Assembly (NCBI GenBank): GCA_030149365.1
Contig: JASBRP010000017.1
Span: forward strand, 1-64,000
Source: Solimonas sp.
GTDB taxonomy: Bacteria > Pseudomonadota > Gammaproteobacteria > Nevskiales > Nevskiaceae
Length of the DNA: 64,000 nt
Direction: 5' to 3'
The translations under genes were made by a program, and so were the position numbers. The notes beneath the pieces were generated by a model. That model saw only the letters and a program-made list of their open reading frames with translations, did not search any database and was not told the DNA's origin. How positions within the stretch are numbered: position 1 is the stretch's first letter; each line of letters starts with the position of its first letter. Positions 42,121 to 51,314 of the stretch are shown here, piece after piece.

Positions 42121-43638
42121 ATGCAAACCGAACACTTCGACGTCCTGATCCTGGGTGCGGGCATTTCCGGGATCGGCGCGGCCTGTCACCTCGAGCGCAT
42201 GTCCCCCGGCAAGACCTACGCGATCCTCGAGCGTCGCCAGAACGTCGGCGGCACCTGGGACCTGTTCCGCTACCCGGGCATCCGCTCGGACTCCGACATG
42301 TTCACCTTCGGTTTCAACTTCCGCCCCTGGACCGAGCCCAAGGTGCTGGCCGACGGCGCCTCCATCAAGGGCTACCTGCGCCAGACCGCCGAGCAGTATG
42401 GCGTGGACCAGCACATCCGCTTCGGCACCAAGGTCACCGCGGCCTCCTGGTCCACCGAGGAGCAGCGCTGGACGGTGACGGCCGAGACCGAGCCCGGCGG
42501 CAAGGCCCAGACGCTGAGCTGCAACTTCCTGATCGGCGCCACCGGCTACTACAACTACGACACGCCCTATCGCCCCGAATTCCCGGGCGAGAAGAACTTC
42601 AAGGGCCCCATCATCCACCCGCAGCAGTGGCCGGAAAACCTCGACTACGCCGGCAAGCGCGTGGTGGTGATCGGCTCCGGCGCCACCGCGATCACGCTGG
42701 TGCCGTCCATGGCCGGCAAGGCCGCGCACGTGACCATGCTGCAGCGCTCGCCCACCTACATCATGACGGTGCCGGCCATCGACCCGCTGTCGCCCAAGCT
42801 GCGCCGCTTCCTGCCGGAGATGGCGGTCTACCGCATCACCCGCGCGCGCAACGTCGGCCTGCAGCGCATGCTCTACCAGGCCTCGCGCCGTGCGCCCAAG
42901 GCGGTCAAGCGCCTGCTGCTGGCCCAGGTCAAGGCGCAGCTCGGCGGCAAGGTGGACATGAAGCACTTCACGCCGAGCTACAACCCCTGGGACGAGCGCC
43001 TCTGCGTGGTGCCCAACGGCGACCTGTTCAAGGCGCTGAAGAAGGGCAGCGCCTCCATCGTCACCGACCAGATCGACAGCTTCACCGCCAAGGGCATCAA
43101 GCTCAAGAGCGGCGAGGAGCTGCAGGCCGACATCATCATCACCGCCACCGGCCTCAACGTGCAGTTGCTGGGCGGCGTGCAGGTGGACGTGGACGGCGAG
43201 CGCTTCAAGCCCAGGGAGCACATGACCTACAAGGGCGTGCTGGTGGAAGGCGTGCCCAATGCCGCCATCATCATCGGCTACACCAACGCCTCGTGGACGC
43301 TGAAGGCCGACATCGCCAGCGAATACATCTGCCGCGTCATCAACCACATGGACAAGAAGGGCTACGGCGCCGTGGTGCCGCAGGCCGAGGGCGAGACCCC
43401 GGTGGAGAACGAGACCGTGATGGGCGGCCTGAGCTCCGGCTACATCCAGCGCGCCGCCGACAACCTGCCGCGCCAGGGCAGCAAGCGTCCCTGGAAGGTG
43501 GTGCACGACTACGTGCGCGACGTGCCGGTGCTGCGCTACTCGCAGCTCGAGGACGGCGTCCTGAAGTTCAGCGCCAAGGTCGCCGCCGTGGCGGCCGCCA
43601 AGACGAAGAAGGCTGCGCGCAAGCCGCAGGCCGCCTGA
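42121..43638 (+). CDS. EthA-type Baeyer-Villiger monooxygenase
   Basis: 505 aa from ATG 42121 with GGAG upstream. It is a flavin class B monooxygenase that uses FAD and NADPH to turn ketones into esters or lactones, or to oxidise sulfur. FAD site is GAGISGIGAACHLE; the Baeyer-Villiger fingerprint FKGPIIHPQQWP (F160, G162, H166, W170) is complete; the NADPH site is VIGSGATAITLVP (G185). Long stretches (NVGGTWDLFRYPGIRSDSDM, KHVTMLQRSPTYI-like, ITATGLNVQLLGG, GYTNASWTLKADI) match mycobacterial EthA as I remember it. Ends in a Lys/Ala-rich tail before a strong terminator. Confidence 0.93.
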   Translation: MQTEHFDVLILGAGISGIGAACHLERMSPGKTYAILERRQNVGGTWDLFRYPGIRSDSDMFTFGFNFRPWTEPKVLADGASIKGYLRQTAEQYGVDQHIRFGTKVTAASWSTEEQRWTVTAETEPGGKAQTLSCNFLIGATGYYNYDTPYRPEFPGEKNFKGPIIHPQQWPENLDYAGKRVVVIGSGATAITLVPSMAGKAAHVTMLQRSPTYIMTVPAIDPLSPKLRRFLPEMAVYRITRARNVGLQRMLYQASRRAPKAVKRLLLAQVKAQLGGKVDMKHFTPSYNPWDERLCVVPNGDLFKALKKGSASIVTDQIDSFTAKGIKLKSGEELQADIIITATGLNVQLLGGVQVDVDGERFKPREHMTYKGVLVEGVPNAAIIIGYTNASWTLKADIASEYICRVINHMDKKGYGAVVPQAEGETPVENETVMGGLSSGYIQRAADNLPRQGSKRPWKVVHDYVRDVPVLRYSQLEDGVLKFSAKVAAVAAAKTKKAARKPQAA

Positions 43639-43660
43639 TACGCTAAACAGGCCGTTCCAA

Positions 43661-43694
43661 GCGGTGCAGGCCCTCGGCCTGCACCGCTTTTTTT
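43661..43694 (+). terminator. Rho-independent terminator after the EthA-type gene
   Basis: A 12-bp perfect stem GCGGTGCAGGCC / GGCCTGCACCGC with a 3-nt loop (CTC) is followed by seven T residues. It separates the monooxygenase transcript from the P450 operon. Confidence 0.93.
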
Positions 43695-43803
43695 GTGCCC
43701 GACCGGCTAGCGTCGGCGCCCTGGCGGCAGCCACTTAAATTCCCATGTTTTCATAAGCCTGGACCGATTCCGGACATCGGCGGCGTTTGACCCTTTGCGC
43801 GCT

Positions 43804-43823
43804 AATGCACATGCGTGTACATT
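43804..43823 (+). promoter_or_regulatory. Operator-like palindrome upstream of the P450 gene
   Basis: AATGCACA-tgcg-TGTACATT is an 8-4-8 inverted repeat with one mismatch. It includes a possible -10 box (TACATT, 43818-43823) with TTTGCG 18 bp before it. Read inverted (AATGTACACG...), it resembles the EthA operators read AATGTGGAC or AATGTGTAC. Of the 273 bp between the genes, this is the only site I can support besides the terminator. Confidence 0.5.
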
Positions 43824-43912
43824 AAAAACAGGCATGCAGCCGTTGACGCGGCGACCCTTGGAGGGGACATGCCATACCCACGCACCGCCATGCACGAGCG
43901 AAGGATCAGACA

Positions 43913-45484
43913 ATGAGCGCAGCCATCTCCTGGGACCCGTACAACGCGGATCTCGCCAAGGATCCGTATCCCACCTACAAGCGTCTGCGCGAGGAGATGC
44001 CGCTCTACTACAACGAGGAGCACGACTTCTACGCCGTCACCCGCTTCGCGGATATCGAAGCCACGCTGCGTGACCGCGACCTGTTCAGCTCCCGCCACGG
44101 CGACATCCTGGAATTCATCAAGGCCAAGTCCGTCATGCCGGACTCCGTCTTCATCCACCAGGACCCGCCCAAGCACACCGCCTACCGCTCACTGATGCAG
44201 CGCATCATCACGCCCAAGCGCATGCACGCCGTGGAGCAGGATATCCGCGCGCTGTGCGCGCGCAGCCTCGATCCGCTGGTCGGCGGCGACCGCCTGGACT
44301 TCATCGCCAACCTCGGCGCGGAAATGCCGATGCGCGCGGTCAGCATGCTGCTCGGCATCCCCGAGAAGGACCAGATCGCCATCCGCCAGTCGGTCGACGA
44401 CCGCCTGCGCACCGAGGCCGGCAAGCCGATCGACATCGCCGCGCAGCAGCAGCTGCAGCAGGACGCGCTGTCGGGCTTCGACGAGTACATCGCCTGGCGC
44501 GAGAAGAATCCGTCGGACGACATGATGACGGAGTTGCTGCAGTCCGAGTTCAAGGATCCGGAAGGCGTCACCCGCCGCCTGACCCGCGACGAGATCAGCA
44601 ACATCGTCAACGTCGTTGCCGGCGCCGGCAACGAGACCACCAACCGCCTGATCGGCTGGATGGGCAAGACCCTGTCGGAAAACCCCGACCAGCGCCGCGA
44701 GGTGGCGAAGAACTTCGCCCTGATCCCGCAGACCGTCGAGGAAGTGCTGCGCTTCGAGCCGCCGGGACCGTTCCTGGCGCGTGAAGTGATGCGCGACATG
44801 GAGCTGCACGGCCGCAAGATTCCCAAGGGCGCCGCCATCCTGCTGCTGGTGGCCGCCGGCAACCGCGACGAGTCGCGCTTCGTCAACGGCGACAGCTTCA
44901 ACATCCACCGGGAAGCGCGCCCGCACATGACCTTCGGCCAGGGCATCCACGTCTGCATCGGCGCGCCGCTGGCGCGCCTGGAAGGCCGCGTGGCGCTGGA
45001 GGAGATCCTCAAGCGCTTCCCGGACTGGGAAGTGGACCTGGACAACGCCGTGCTGTCCTCCACCTCCACCGTGCGCGGCTGGGACAGCCTGCCGGCCTGG
45101 ATCGGCTCCAAGCCGAAGAACGTCACCGTCAGCATCCCCAAGCCGGCCGCGGAACCCGCTCCGGCGCCGGCCGCTGCCGCTGGCCCCGTATCGCTGGAAG
45201 GCACCTGGAACGTCGTGGTCAAGGGCCCCACCGGCCCGCAGCCGGCCGTGCTGGTGCTGGAGAAGAGCGGCGACACCTACACCGGCTCGCAGAGCGGCCA
45301 GGGTTCCACCACCCCGATCGCCGACTTCAAGCTCACCGGCAACAAGGTCTACTGGGTCAACCACGTCACCAAGCCGATGAAGATCAAGGTAGAGTTCAAC
45401 GGCGAACTCAACGGCAACGTGCTCAGCGGCAAGGCCAAGGCCGGCTTCATGGGTTCCTACCCCTTCACCGCCACCAAGGCCTGA
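43913..45484 (+). CDS. Cytochrome P450 with C-terminal beta-rich domain
   Basis: 523 aa. The P450 part is about residues 1-410: I-helix AGAGNETT (about 237), ExxR in VEEVLRFEP, and the heme ligand Cys348 in [19 protein letters not shown]. It hydroxylates a substrate using O2 and electrons from the ferredoxin encoded eight bases downstream. A Pro/Ala linker ([17 protein letters not shown]) leads to about 100 extra residues: [37 protein letters not shown] and a terminal [19 protein letters not shown]. The repeated GTW...G...L.G pattern suggests a small beta-barrel also found attached to other enzymes. Ordinary bacterial P450s end near 410-420 residues. Substrate unknown. Confidence 0.92.
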   Translation: MSAAISWDPYNADLAKDPYPTYKRLREEMPLYYNEEHDFYAVTRFADIEATLRDRDLFSSRHGDILEFIKAKSVMPDSVFIHQDPPKHTAYRSLMQRIITPKRMHAVEQDIRALCARSLDPLVGGDRLDFIANLGAEMPMRAVSMLLGIPEKDQIAIRQSVDDRLRTEAGKPIDIAAQQQLQQDALSGFDEYIAWREKNPSDDMMTELLQSEFKDPEGVTRRLTRDEISNIVNVVAGAGNETTNRLIGWMGKTLSENPDQRREVAKNFALIPQTVEEVLRFEPPGPFLAREVMRDMELHGRKIPKGAAILLLVAAGNRDESRFVNGDSFNIHREARPHMTFGQGIHVCIGAPLARLEGRVALEEILKRFPDWEVDLDNAVLSSTSTVRGWDSLPAWIGSKPKNVTVSIPKPAAEPAPAPAAAAGPVSLEGTWNVVVKGPTGPQPAVLVLEKSGDTYTGSQSGQGSTTPIADFKLTGNKVYWVNHVTKPMKIKVEFNGELNGNVLSGKAKAGFMGSYPFTATKA

Positions 45485-45492
45485 TCCACGCC

Positions 45493-45813
45493 ATGCCGAA
45501 GATTCTCTTCATCGAACACAGCGGAAAGGAACACCTCATCGAAGCGGAGGCCGGCAAGAGCGTCATGCAGGCCGCCGTCGAGAACATGGTGCCCGGCATC
45601 GTCGGCGACTGCGGCGGCGCCTGCTCCTGCGCCACCTGCCACGGCTACGTGGACCCGGCCTGGCAGGACAAGGTCGATCCCCGTAACGAGACCGAGGAAA
45701 TGATGCTGGACGGCGCCATGAACGTGGAGTCCAACAGCCGCCTGACCTGCCAGATCCTGGTCAAGCAGGAGCTCGACGGCCTCGTGGTGCGCCTGCCGTC
45801 CTCGCAGTTCTGA
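45493..45813 (+). CDS. [2Fe-2S] ferredoxin, adrenodoxin type
   Basis: 106 aa. The cluster ligands lie in [17 protein letters not shown] (C-x5-C-x2-C) with the last Cys in [28 protein letters not shown] is typical of P450-partner ferredoxins such as terpredoxin or CYP-linked ferredoxins. It follows the P450 gene after eight bases and would feed it electrons; the ferredoxin reductase is not in this window. A 14-bp stem hairpin lies just downstream. Confidence 0.93.
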   Translation: MPKILFIEHSGKEHLIEAEAGKSVMQAAVENMVPGIVGDCGGACSCATCHGYVDPAWQDKVDPRNETEEMMLDGAMNVESNSRLTCQILVKQELDGLVVRLPSSQF

Positions 45814-45820
45814 CAACCCC

Positions 45821-45854
45821 GTGCGGGGTGCGGGCGAGCGCCCGCACCCCGCAC
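45821..45854 (+). terminator. GC hairpin after the ferredoxin gene
   Basis: GTGCGGGGTGCGGG-cgagcg-CCCGCACCCCGCAC is a 14-bp perfect stem seven bases after the ferredoxin stop. It has no U-tract, so termination may be partial and the TetR gene downstream may be read through. Confidence 0.55.
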
Positions 45855-45873
45855 CATGGGTTAAAGTGCCCGC

Positions 45874-46497
45874 ATGAGGCAGAAAACCGAAACGGCTGCG
45901 CGCAAGCCCCGCATCCGCAATCCCGTGCAGACCCGCGCACGCCTGCTGCAGGCCACCGTGGAGCTGCTGGCGCGCAAGGGGCCCGACGGTCTGTCGATCA
46001 AGGAAGCGGCCGAGCTGGCCGAGGTCAGCCGCGGTGTGGCCTACCAGCACTTCGAGGATCGCGACCACCTGCTGCGCGAAGCCAAGGGCTGGATCACCGA
46101 ACGCCTGCTGGAGTCCATGAAGGACAGCGGCGTGGCCGTGGCCGACGACGTGCTGCTGCACACCGCCCGCCTGGTCCTGAAGAACCGCGACGCCACCACG
46201 CTGCTGATCTCCGACGCCATCGCCGGCCGCGAGCTGCTGCCGGCCCACCCGATCAACCGCCTGTTGCGGCTGTCGCTGGAGCAGCTGAAGAAGAACGGCG
46301 AAGCCCGCGCCGATCTCGACATCGAGATCCTGTCGTACATCTTCCTGGGCATGACCTCCACGCTGGTGATGCTCAGCCGCATCCCCGACAGCGACCCCGA
46401 GGAACTGGCCCAGCGCTTCGCACGCGAACTCTCGGCCTTCATGCGCGAGGGCATCTTCTCCCCCACCCTGCTGCCGGGCACGCCGCGCCGCGCCTGA
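45874..46497 (+). CDS. TetR-family transcriptional regulator
   Basis: 207 aa. The HTH is TRARLLQATVELLARKGPDG, LSIKEAAELAEVSRGVAYQH, FEDRDHLLREAKGW. The C-terminal ligand domain ends GIFSPTLLPGTPRRA. It lies directly after the P450-ferredoxin unit and may control it through the palindrome at 43804-43823. No SD sequence precedes the ATG, and a TAAAGT -10-like box ends six bases before it, suggesting a leaderless transcript. Confidence 0.88.
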   Translation: MRQKTETAARKPRIRNPVQTRARLLQATVELLARKGPDGLSIKEAAELAEVSRGVAYQHFEDRDHLLREAKGWITERLLESMKDSGVAVADDVLLHTARLVLKNRDATTLLISDAIAGRELLPAHPINRLLRLSLEQLKKNGEARADLDIEILSYIFLGMTSTLVMLSRIPDSDPEELAQRFARELSAFMREGIFSPTLLPGTPRRA

Positions 46498-46544
46498 AGC
46501 ACCCTGCCTTCGGATTGTCCTGCGCCACGCGCTAAGCTGCGGCG

Positions 46545-47765
46545 ATGGACTCCCTGATTGCCGCTGCCGCACGTGCCCTCGCCGCCGGCGACTCGCTGGG
46601 CGCACTCCAGCATGTGGCTCTGCGCGACGATCCGCCGGCACTGGCGCTGCGCGGCATCGCCATGGCGCAGCTGGGCGAGCATCCGCGAGCCCGCGAGCTC
46701 CTGAAGCGCGCGGCACGCGCCTTCGGCTCTCGCGAGGAACTGGCGCGGGCACGCTGCATCGTCGCCGAGGCCGAGGTGGCCCTGGCCCTGCGTGACCTGC
46801 AGGGCCTGCCGCGCGCGCTGGAGCAGGCCGCGGCGCGGCTCGAGGCCGGCGCCGATCGTGCCAACGCCCTGCATGCCCGCCTGATCGTCGTGCGCCGCCT
46901 GCTGCTGCTCGGCCGTCTCGATGACGCGGCGGCGGCCCTGGCGAAGCTCAACGGCCAGGACCTGCCTCCCGCCCTGCTGGCTGCGGCTGAAATGGCTTCC
47001 GCCGAGCTGGCCCTGCGCTCCCTGCAGACCGGCGTAGCCCGCAACGCGCTGGCGCGCGCACGAGACGCGGCAGCGCGTGCCGGCGTGCCGGCGCTGCAGG
47101 CCGAGGCCGCCGAGGCACGGGCCGCGATGGAGCGACCCGCCGCGCGACGCATCCACCCGGACCGTGAGCAGTCGCTGCGCCTGGACGAGGTCGAAGCCCT
47201 GCTGGCCTCGGACACGCTGGTGATCGACGCCTGCCGCCGTGGCATCGGTGCCGGCGACCGCTGGCACCCCCTGGCGCGTCGGCCCGTGCTGTTTGCCCTG
47301 GCACGCGCGCTGGCGGAAAGCTGGCCCGGCGATATCGACCGCAACGAGCTGATCGCCAGCGTGTTCCGCACGGAGCGCCCGGACGAATCGCATCGCGCAC
47401 GCCTGCGCGTGGAGATCGGCCGCCTGCGCGCGCTGATCGCACCGCTGGCCACCATCAGCGCCAGCGAGCGCGGCTTCGCACTCGTCCCGCAGGGAGCGCG
47501 CCGCGTGGCGGTGCTGGTGCCGCCCATCGACGGAGAGCAGGCCTCGCTGCTGGCGATCCTGGCCGATGGTGCGCCCTGGCCCAGCTCGGCCCTGGCCCTG
47601 GCGCTCGACGCCAGCCAGCGCACCGTGCAGCGTGCACTGGTGGAGCTGGAGGCCGAGGGTCGGGTGCGCAGCATCGGCAAGGCCCGCTCGCAGCGCTGGC
47701 TGGCGCCACCGCTGACCGGATTCACGACGCACTTGTTACTCCCTGCCGGCCTGCCGCCCGGGTAG
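46545..47765 (+). CDS. Putative regulator with helical-repeat N-terminus
   Basis: 406 aa, family not firmly recognised. Residues 1-200 are helical and Ala/Leu/Arg-rich like TPR repeats (MAQLGEHPRARELLKRAARA, LQGLPRALEQAAARLEAGAD). Residues about 215-400 look like two winged helices: DRNELIASVFRTERPDESHR with LRVEIGRLRALIAPL, and WPSSALALALDASQRTVQRALVELEAEGRVRSIGKARSQRW, a clear HTH. A DNA-binding role is inferred. A TAAGCT -10-like box ends six bases before ATG, with no SD sequence. The beta-propeller gene starts 46 bases downstream. Confidence 0.65.
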   Translation: MDSLIAAAARALAAGDSLGALQHVALRDDPPALALRGIAMAQLGEHPRARELLKRAARAFGSREELARARCIVAEAEVALALRDLQGLPRALEQAAARLEAGADRANALHARLIVVRRLLLLGRLDDAAAALAKLNGQDLPPALLAAAEMASAELALRSLQTGVARNALARARDAAARAGVPALQAEAAEARAAMERPAARRIHPDREQSLRLDEVEALLASDTLVIDACRRGIGAGDRWHPLARRPVLFALARALAESWPGDIDRNELIASVFRTERPDESHRARLRVEIGRLRALIAPLATISASERGFALVPQGARRVAVLVPPIDGEQASLLAILADGAPWPSSALALALDASQRTVQRALVELEAEGRVRSIGKARSQRWLAPPLTGFTTHLLLPAGLPPG

Positions 47766-47811
47766 ATTGCTTCCACGGCGCCGACACCGGGCGCAACCCA
47801 GGAGCCCCGAC

Positions 47812-48492
47812 ATGAGCAGCCCCCGCAACGCAGCAGCAACGTCCCCGGCAGGGCCGGCCACCACCGCCGAGATCGTCCGCGAATACGGCCCTTTCGAAGG
47901 CGCCACCGCGGTCCACGGCGTCTCCCACGACGGACAGCGCGTCTGGGCCGCCGTCGGCTCGCGCCTGCTGGCCATTGATCCCGACAGCGGCGACATCGCC
48001 CGCTCCCTGCCCTGCAGCGGCGACGCCGGCACCGCCTTCGACGGCAAGCACCTGTACCAGATCGCCGAGGCCCGCATCGACAAGATCGACCCCGCCACCG
48101 GCAAAATCCTGTCCTCCATCCCCGCACCCGGCCAGGGCGCCGACTCCGGCATGGCCTGGGCCGAGGGCAGCCTCTGGGTCGGCCAGTACCGCGAGCGCAA
48201 GATCCACCAGATCGATCCCGACAGCGGCCGGATCCTGCGCACCATCGAGTCCAACCGCTTCGTCACCGGCGTGACCTGGGTCGACGGTGAACTGTGGCAC
48301 GGCACCTGGGAAGGCGAGGAGAGCGATATCCGCCGCATCGACCCGGCCAGCGGCGAAGTGCTGCAGCGTTTGCAGATGCCCAGCGGCATCGGCGTCAGCG
48401 GCCTGGAGTCCGACGGCGCCGGCCTGTTCTATTGCGGCGGTGGCGGCAGCGGCAAGCTGCGCGCCGTGCGCCGCCCGCGCCAGGGCAAGTAG
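47812..48492 (+). CDS. Beta-propeller (SMP-30/YncE-like) protein
   Basis: 226 aa from ATG 47812 with AGGAG upstream. Blade repeats of the form LLAIDPDSGDIARSL, IDKIDPATGKILSSI, IHQIDPDSGRILRTI and IRRIDPASGEVLQRL are about 42 residues apart, each with Trp or Tyr before them. No signal peptide, so it is probably cytosolic. It resembles glutamine-cyclotransferase/YncE-type propellers, shorter than usual. It probably shares its transcript with the preceding regulator. Ligand unknown. Confidence 0.78.
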   Translation: MSSPRNAAATSPAGPATTAEIVREYGPFEGATAVHGVSHDGQRVWAAVGSRLLAIDPDSGDIARSLPCSGDAGTAFDGKHLYQIAEARIDKIDPATGKILSSIPAPGQGADSGMAWAEGSLWVGQYRERKIHQIDPDSGRILRTIESNRFVTGVTWVDGELWHGTWEGEESDIRRIDPASGEVLQRLQMPSGIGVSGLESDGAGLFYCGGGGSGKLRAVRRPRQGK

Positions 48493-48582
48493 CCCACTCA
48501 TCGCAACGAACGCGTGTCGCCTCCGGCGACGCGCTCCCCCTTCCTCGTCCCGCAAGCGGCTCGCCGCGTACAGGAGCAGAAC

Positions 48583-49353
48583 ATGAGCACCCCGACTTAC
48601 CCGGCCTCGCTGGCCCAGCACCCCGTCGTCAGCCACGACCAATGGATCGCCGAACGCCGCGCCCTGCTGCATCGCGAGAAGGAGCTGACCCACCTGCGCG
48701 ACGAGCTGGCACGGCAGCGCCGCGCGCTGCCGTGGCGCCGCATCGAGCAGGACTATGTCTTCGACACCCCCGCGGGACGCCGCTCGCTGGCCCAGCTTTT
48801 CGATGGCCGCCGCCAGCTCATCGTGCAGCACTTCATGCTCGGCCCCGGCTGGCAGCAGGGCTGCCCGAGCTGCTCCTTCATGGCCGACCACATCGAGGGC
48901 GCGCGGCTGCACCTGCATCAGCGCGACATCACGCTGATGGCGATCTCGCGCGCACCGCTGGCCGAGATCGAGCGCTTCCGCCAGCGCATGGGCTGGCAGT
49001 TCCCCTGGGCGTCCTCCCAGGGCAGCGACTTCAACCGCGACTTCGGTGTCAGCTTCACGCCGGAGGAGCTGGCGCGCGGCGAGGTCTACTACAACTATGC
49101 GCTGCAGGCGCTCTCCGAACAGGAAGTGCCGGGCATCAGCGTGTTCTACCAGGACGACGCCGGCCAGGTATTCCACACCTACTCCACCTACGGCCGTGGC
49201 GTGGAACTGATGATGGGCGCCTACGAGTTCATCGACCTCACACCGCGCGGACGCGACGAGGACTCGCTGGCCTATCCCATGGCCTGGGTGCGCCATCACG
49301 ATCGCTACGAGCAGCCACCGGCCCCGGCCGCCTGCGGCTGCGGCCCGGCCTGA
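48583..49353 (+). CDS. DUF899 thioredoxin-like protein
   Basis: 256 aa from ATG 48583 (SD AGGAG). DUF899 family: VSHDQWIAERRALLHREKEL, TPAGRRSLAQLFDGRRQLIV, then LGPGWQQGCPSCSFMADHIE with a CxxC pair, and WASSQGSDFNRDFGVSF and the FHTYSTYGRGVELMMGAYEF region. Cytosolic thioredoxin-fold proteins, function not known, sometimes called dithiol-disulfide oxidoreductases. The C-terminus ends in CGCG, a possible metal-binding tail. The next gene, for a membrane protein, follows after 25 bases. Confidence 0.88.
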   Translation: MSTPTYPASLAQHPVVSHDQWIAERRALLHREKELTHLRDELARQRRALPWRRIEQDYVFDTPAGRRSLAQLFDGRRQLIVQHFMLGPGWQQGCPSCSFMADHIEGARLHLHQRDITLMAISRAPLAEIERFRQRMGWQFPWASSQGSDFNRDFGVSFTPEELARGEVYYNYALQALSEQEVPGISVFYQDDAGQVFHTYSTYGRGVELMMGAYEFIDLTPRGRDEDSLAYPMAWVRHHDRYEQPPAPAACGCGPA

Positions 49354-49378
49354 AGCCCGGCGCGCACGGAGCCCAGGC

Positions 49379-49975
49379 ATGGACAGCCTCTGGCCCTGGC
49401 TGGCGGTCGCCGGGCTCGGTGCCCTGCATGGCTTGAACCCTGCCGGCGGCTGGATGTTCGCCGCCGCCTGTGCGAGGCAGGAAGACGGCCGGGTTCGCGT
49501 GAGGCGGGCCCTGCCGCCCCTGGCGCTCGGCCACGCCGCCTCGATTGCCGTCGTGGCCTGGCTGCTCTGGCGTGGTGTCGCCGTGGATTTCGCATGCTTC
49601 CAGTGGATGGCCGGTGCATTGGCATTCGGCGCCGCGCTGCACTGCCTGCTGCGCGGCCCGGAGCGCCACCGCGCCCTGGGCCGCGACGCCGGCCCAGCGG
49701 GCCTGACGTTGTGGTCCTTCCTGATGACCTCGGCCCAGGGCACCGGCCTGATGCTGATACCTGCCCTGTCACCGATGTGCCTCCCGGGGCGCACCAGCGG
49801 CACATCCGCGTCCCTCGCACTGCCGCTGCTGGCCCTGCTGCTGCACCTGGGCGCCATGCTGTTCACCACCAGCCTGCTGGCCCGCGGCGCCTGCCGCGCA
49901 CTGCCCGCGCTTCCACACCAGGCCTGGCCGGCCACGCTGGCCCTGACCGGGCTGCTGCTGATCGCCTGGCGCTGA
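49379..49975 (+). CDS. Conserved integral membrane protein
   Basis: 198 aa with about six transmembrane segments. The start MDSLWPWLAVAGLGALHGLN with PAGGWMFAAAC is a family mark I recall from small uncharacterised membrane proteins; it resembles the first helix of nickel/cobalt and TauE-like exporters, but a transport role is inference. Further segments are ALGHAASIAVVAWLLWRG, LTLWSFLMTSAQGTGLMLIP and LPLLALLLHLGAMLFTTSLL. It is the second gene after the DUF899 gene, probably the same operon. Confidence 0.75.
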   Translation: MDSLWPWLAVAGLGALHGLNPAGGWMFAAACARQEDGRVRVRRALPPLALGHAASIAVVAWLLWRGVAVDFACFQWMAGALAFGAALHCLLRGPERHRALGRDAGPAGLTLWSFLMTSAQGTGLMLIPALSPMCLPGRTSGTSASLALPLLALLLHLGAMLFTTSLLARGACRALPALPHQAWPATLALTGLLLIAWR

Positions 49976-50126
49976 GCGCGTCATCCGGAGAGCCCGCGTT
50001 GCCGATGCCCCGCAGCATCGTCATCTGGTACTAGCGAAACCGGGGCCACGCCGCCCCTCGCCGCTGCCTGCCTTGCGATACTTCGCCGCAGAAGAAATAA
50101 CAAAGCAGTGCGGTTGGAGGAGAAGC

Positions 50127-51314
50127 ATGTCTGTCATTCGAGGCTCGCTGGTCGCGGGGCTGATCCTGCTTGCGGGTTGCTCCGGCAACAACAACGACAC
50201 GGAAGGCCCGGCGGGCTGGCGTTCACAGCCGCCCGGCACCGTGGTCGAGGTGCAGGAGGCCGGCGCCACCAGCCGCGTGGAGGGCGCCGAGCAGTCCTTG
50301 CTCGTGCGCTACACCACCATCAACGTGCAGGGGCAGCCAGCGCTGGCCTCCGGCATCGTGCTGCTGCCGGCCGCACTGAAGGCCGGCCAGGTACGGCCGC
50401 TGGTCGTCTACGGCCATATGACCACGGGCGCGGCGGATGCCTGCGCGCCCAGCCGCGGCACGCCGGAATCCACCGAGCTACGTCGCATGCAGCAGGGCGA
50501 CGAGATTGCGCGCCGCCTGCTCGCCAGGGGCGTGGTGGTCGCACGGCCCGACTACGAAGGCCTGGGCGAAGACGGCCCCCATCCCTACCTGCGTGGCGAC
50601 TCGCTGGCGCAATCGATGCGCGACATGGCCTCCGCCGTGGCCGGCCACTGGAACGGCATCGGCGACCGCTGGGTGGCCGCCGGCCATTCCGAAGGCGGCG
50701 TGGCCGCGCTGAATACCGCCAACAGCCAGCATCCGGAAGCACGCGGCCTGCGCCTGGTCGGCGTCGCCGCCATCACGCCGGTCACGCAGCTCTCCAAGCT
50801 GGTGTCGCTGCTGGAGCCCGTGCCTATCGCCGGCCCCGGCATCGACACCACCGTGGCGCTGGCTGGCCTGGCCATCAGCGGCGTGGCCTCGGTGGACCCG
50901 GTGTTCAAGCGCCTGATCCTCGAAGAAGGCGGCCTGTCGCCGCGCGCCCTCGAGCTCTGGCCCGACCTGGAGCGCCTGTGCCTGGAAGACCTCAGCCAGA
51001 AGGACTCCTGGGGCGGGCTGGCGCCGCAGCAGGTGAAGGGGCCGCGTGGAGACGAAGCACTCGCCATGCTGCAGCGCGCGCTGGACGAGGACGACGTGCG
51101 CCTGATCCCGATGCGCCAGGACGTTCCCATCCGCATCGACGCCGGCATCATCGACCTGGTCGCGCTGCTGCCCTTCACCGAACAGCTCGCCAGCGAGTAT
51201 CGCCGCCAGGGGCTGAGCGTGACCTACCAGCGCTGGCCGACCGGCCACTCGCCCACGGCCGACATGGCCGCACCGGCGATCGTCGAATGGATCATGCAGA
51301 GATTCGAATCATGA
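50127..51314 (+). CDS. Lipoprotein alpha/beta-hydrolase (secretory lipase-like)
   Basis: 395 aa from ATG 50127 with GGAGGAG upstream. The signal ends in the lipobox LLAGC, so the protein is lipid-anchored after export. The hydrolase fold has the nucleophile Ser188 in AGHSEGGVAALN, VVYGHMTTGAADACAPSRG before it, RPDYEGLGEDGPHPYL, and the catalytic His in PTGHSPTADMAAPA. It resembles secretory lipases (LIP family). Its stop overlaps the start of the peptidase gene (ATGA), so the two exported hydrolases are made together. Confidence 0.86.
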   Translation: MSVIRGSLVAGLILLAGCSGNNNDTEGPAGWRSQPPGTVVEVQEAGATSRVEGAEQSLLVRYTTINVQGQPALASGIVLLPAALKAGQVRPLVVYGHMTTGAADACAPSRGTPESTELRRMQQGDEIARRLLARGVVVARPDYEGLGEDGPHPYLRGDSLAQSMRDMASAVAGHWNGIGDRWVAAGHSEGGVAALNTANSQHPEARGLRLVGVAAITPVTQLSKLVSLLEPVPIAGPGIDTTVALAGLAISGVASVDPVFKRLILEEGGLSPRALELWPDLERLCLEDLSQKDSWGGLAPQQVKGPRGDEALAMLQRALDEDDVRLIPMRQDVPIRIDAGIIDLVALLPFTEQLASEYRRQGLSVTYQRWPTGHSPTADMAAPAIVEWIMQRFES

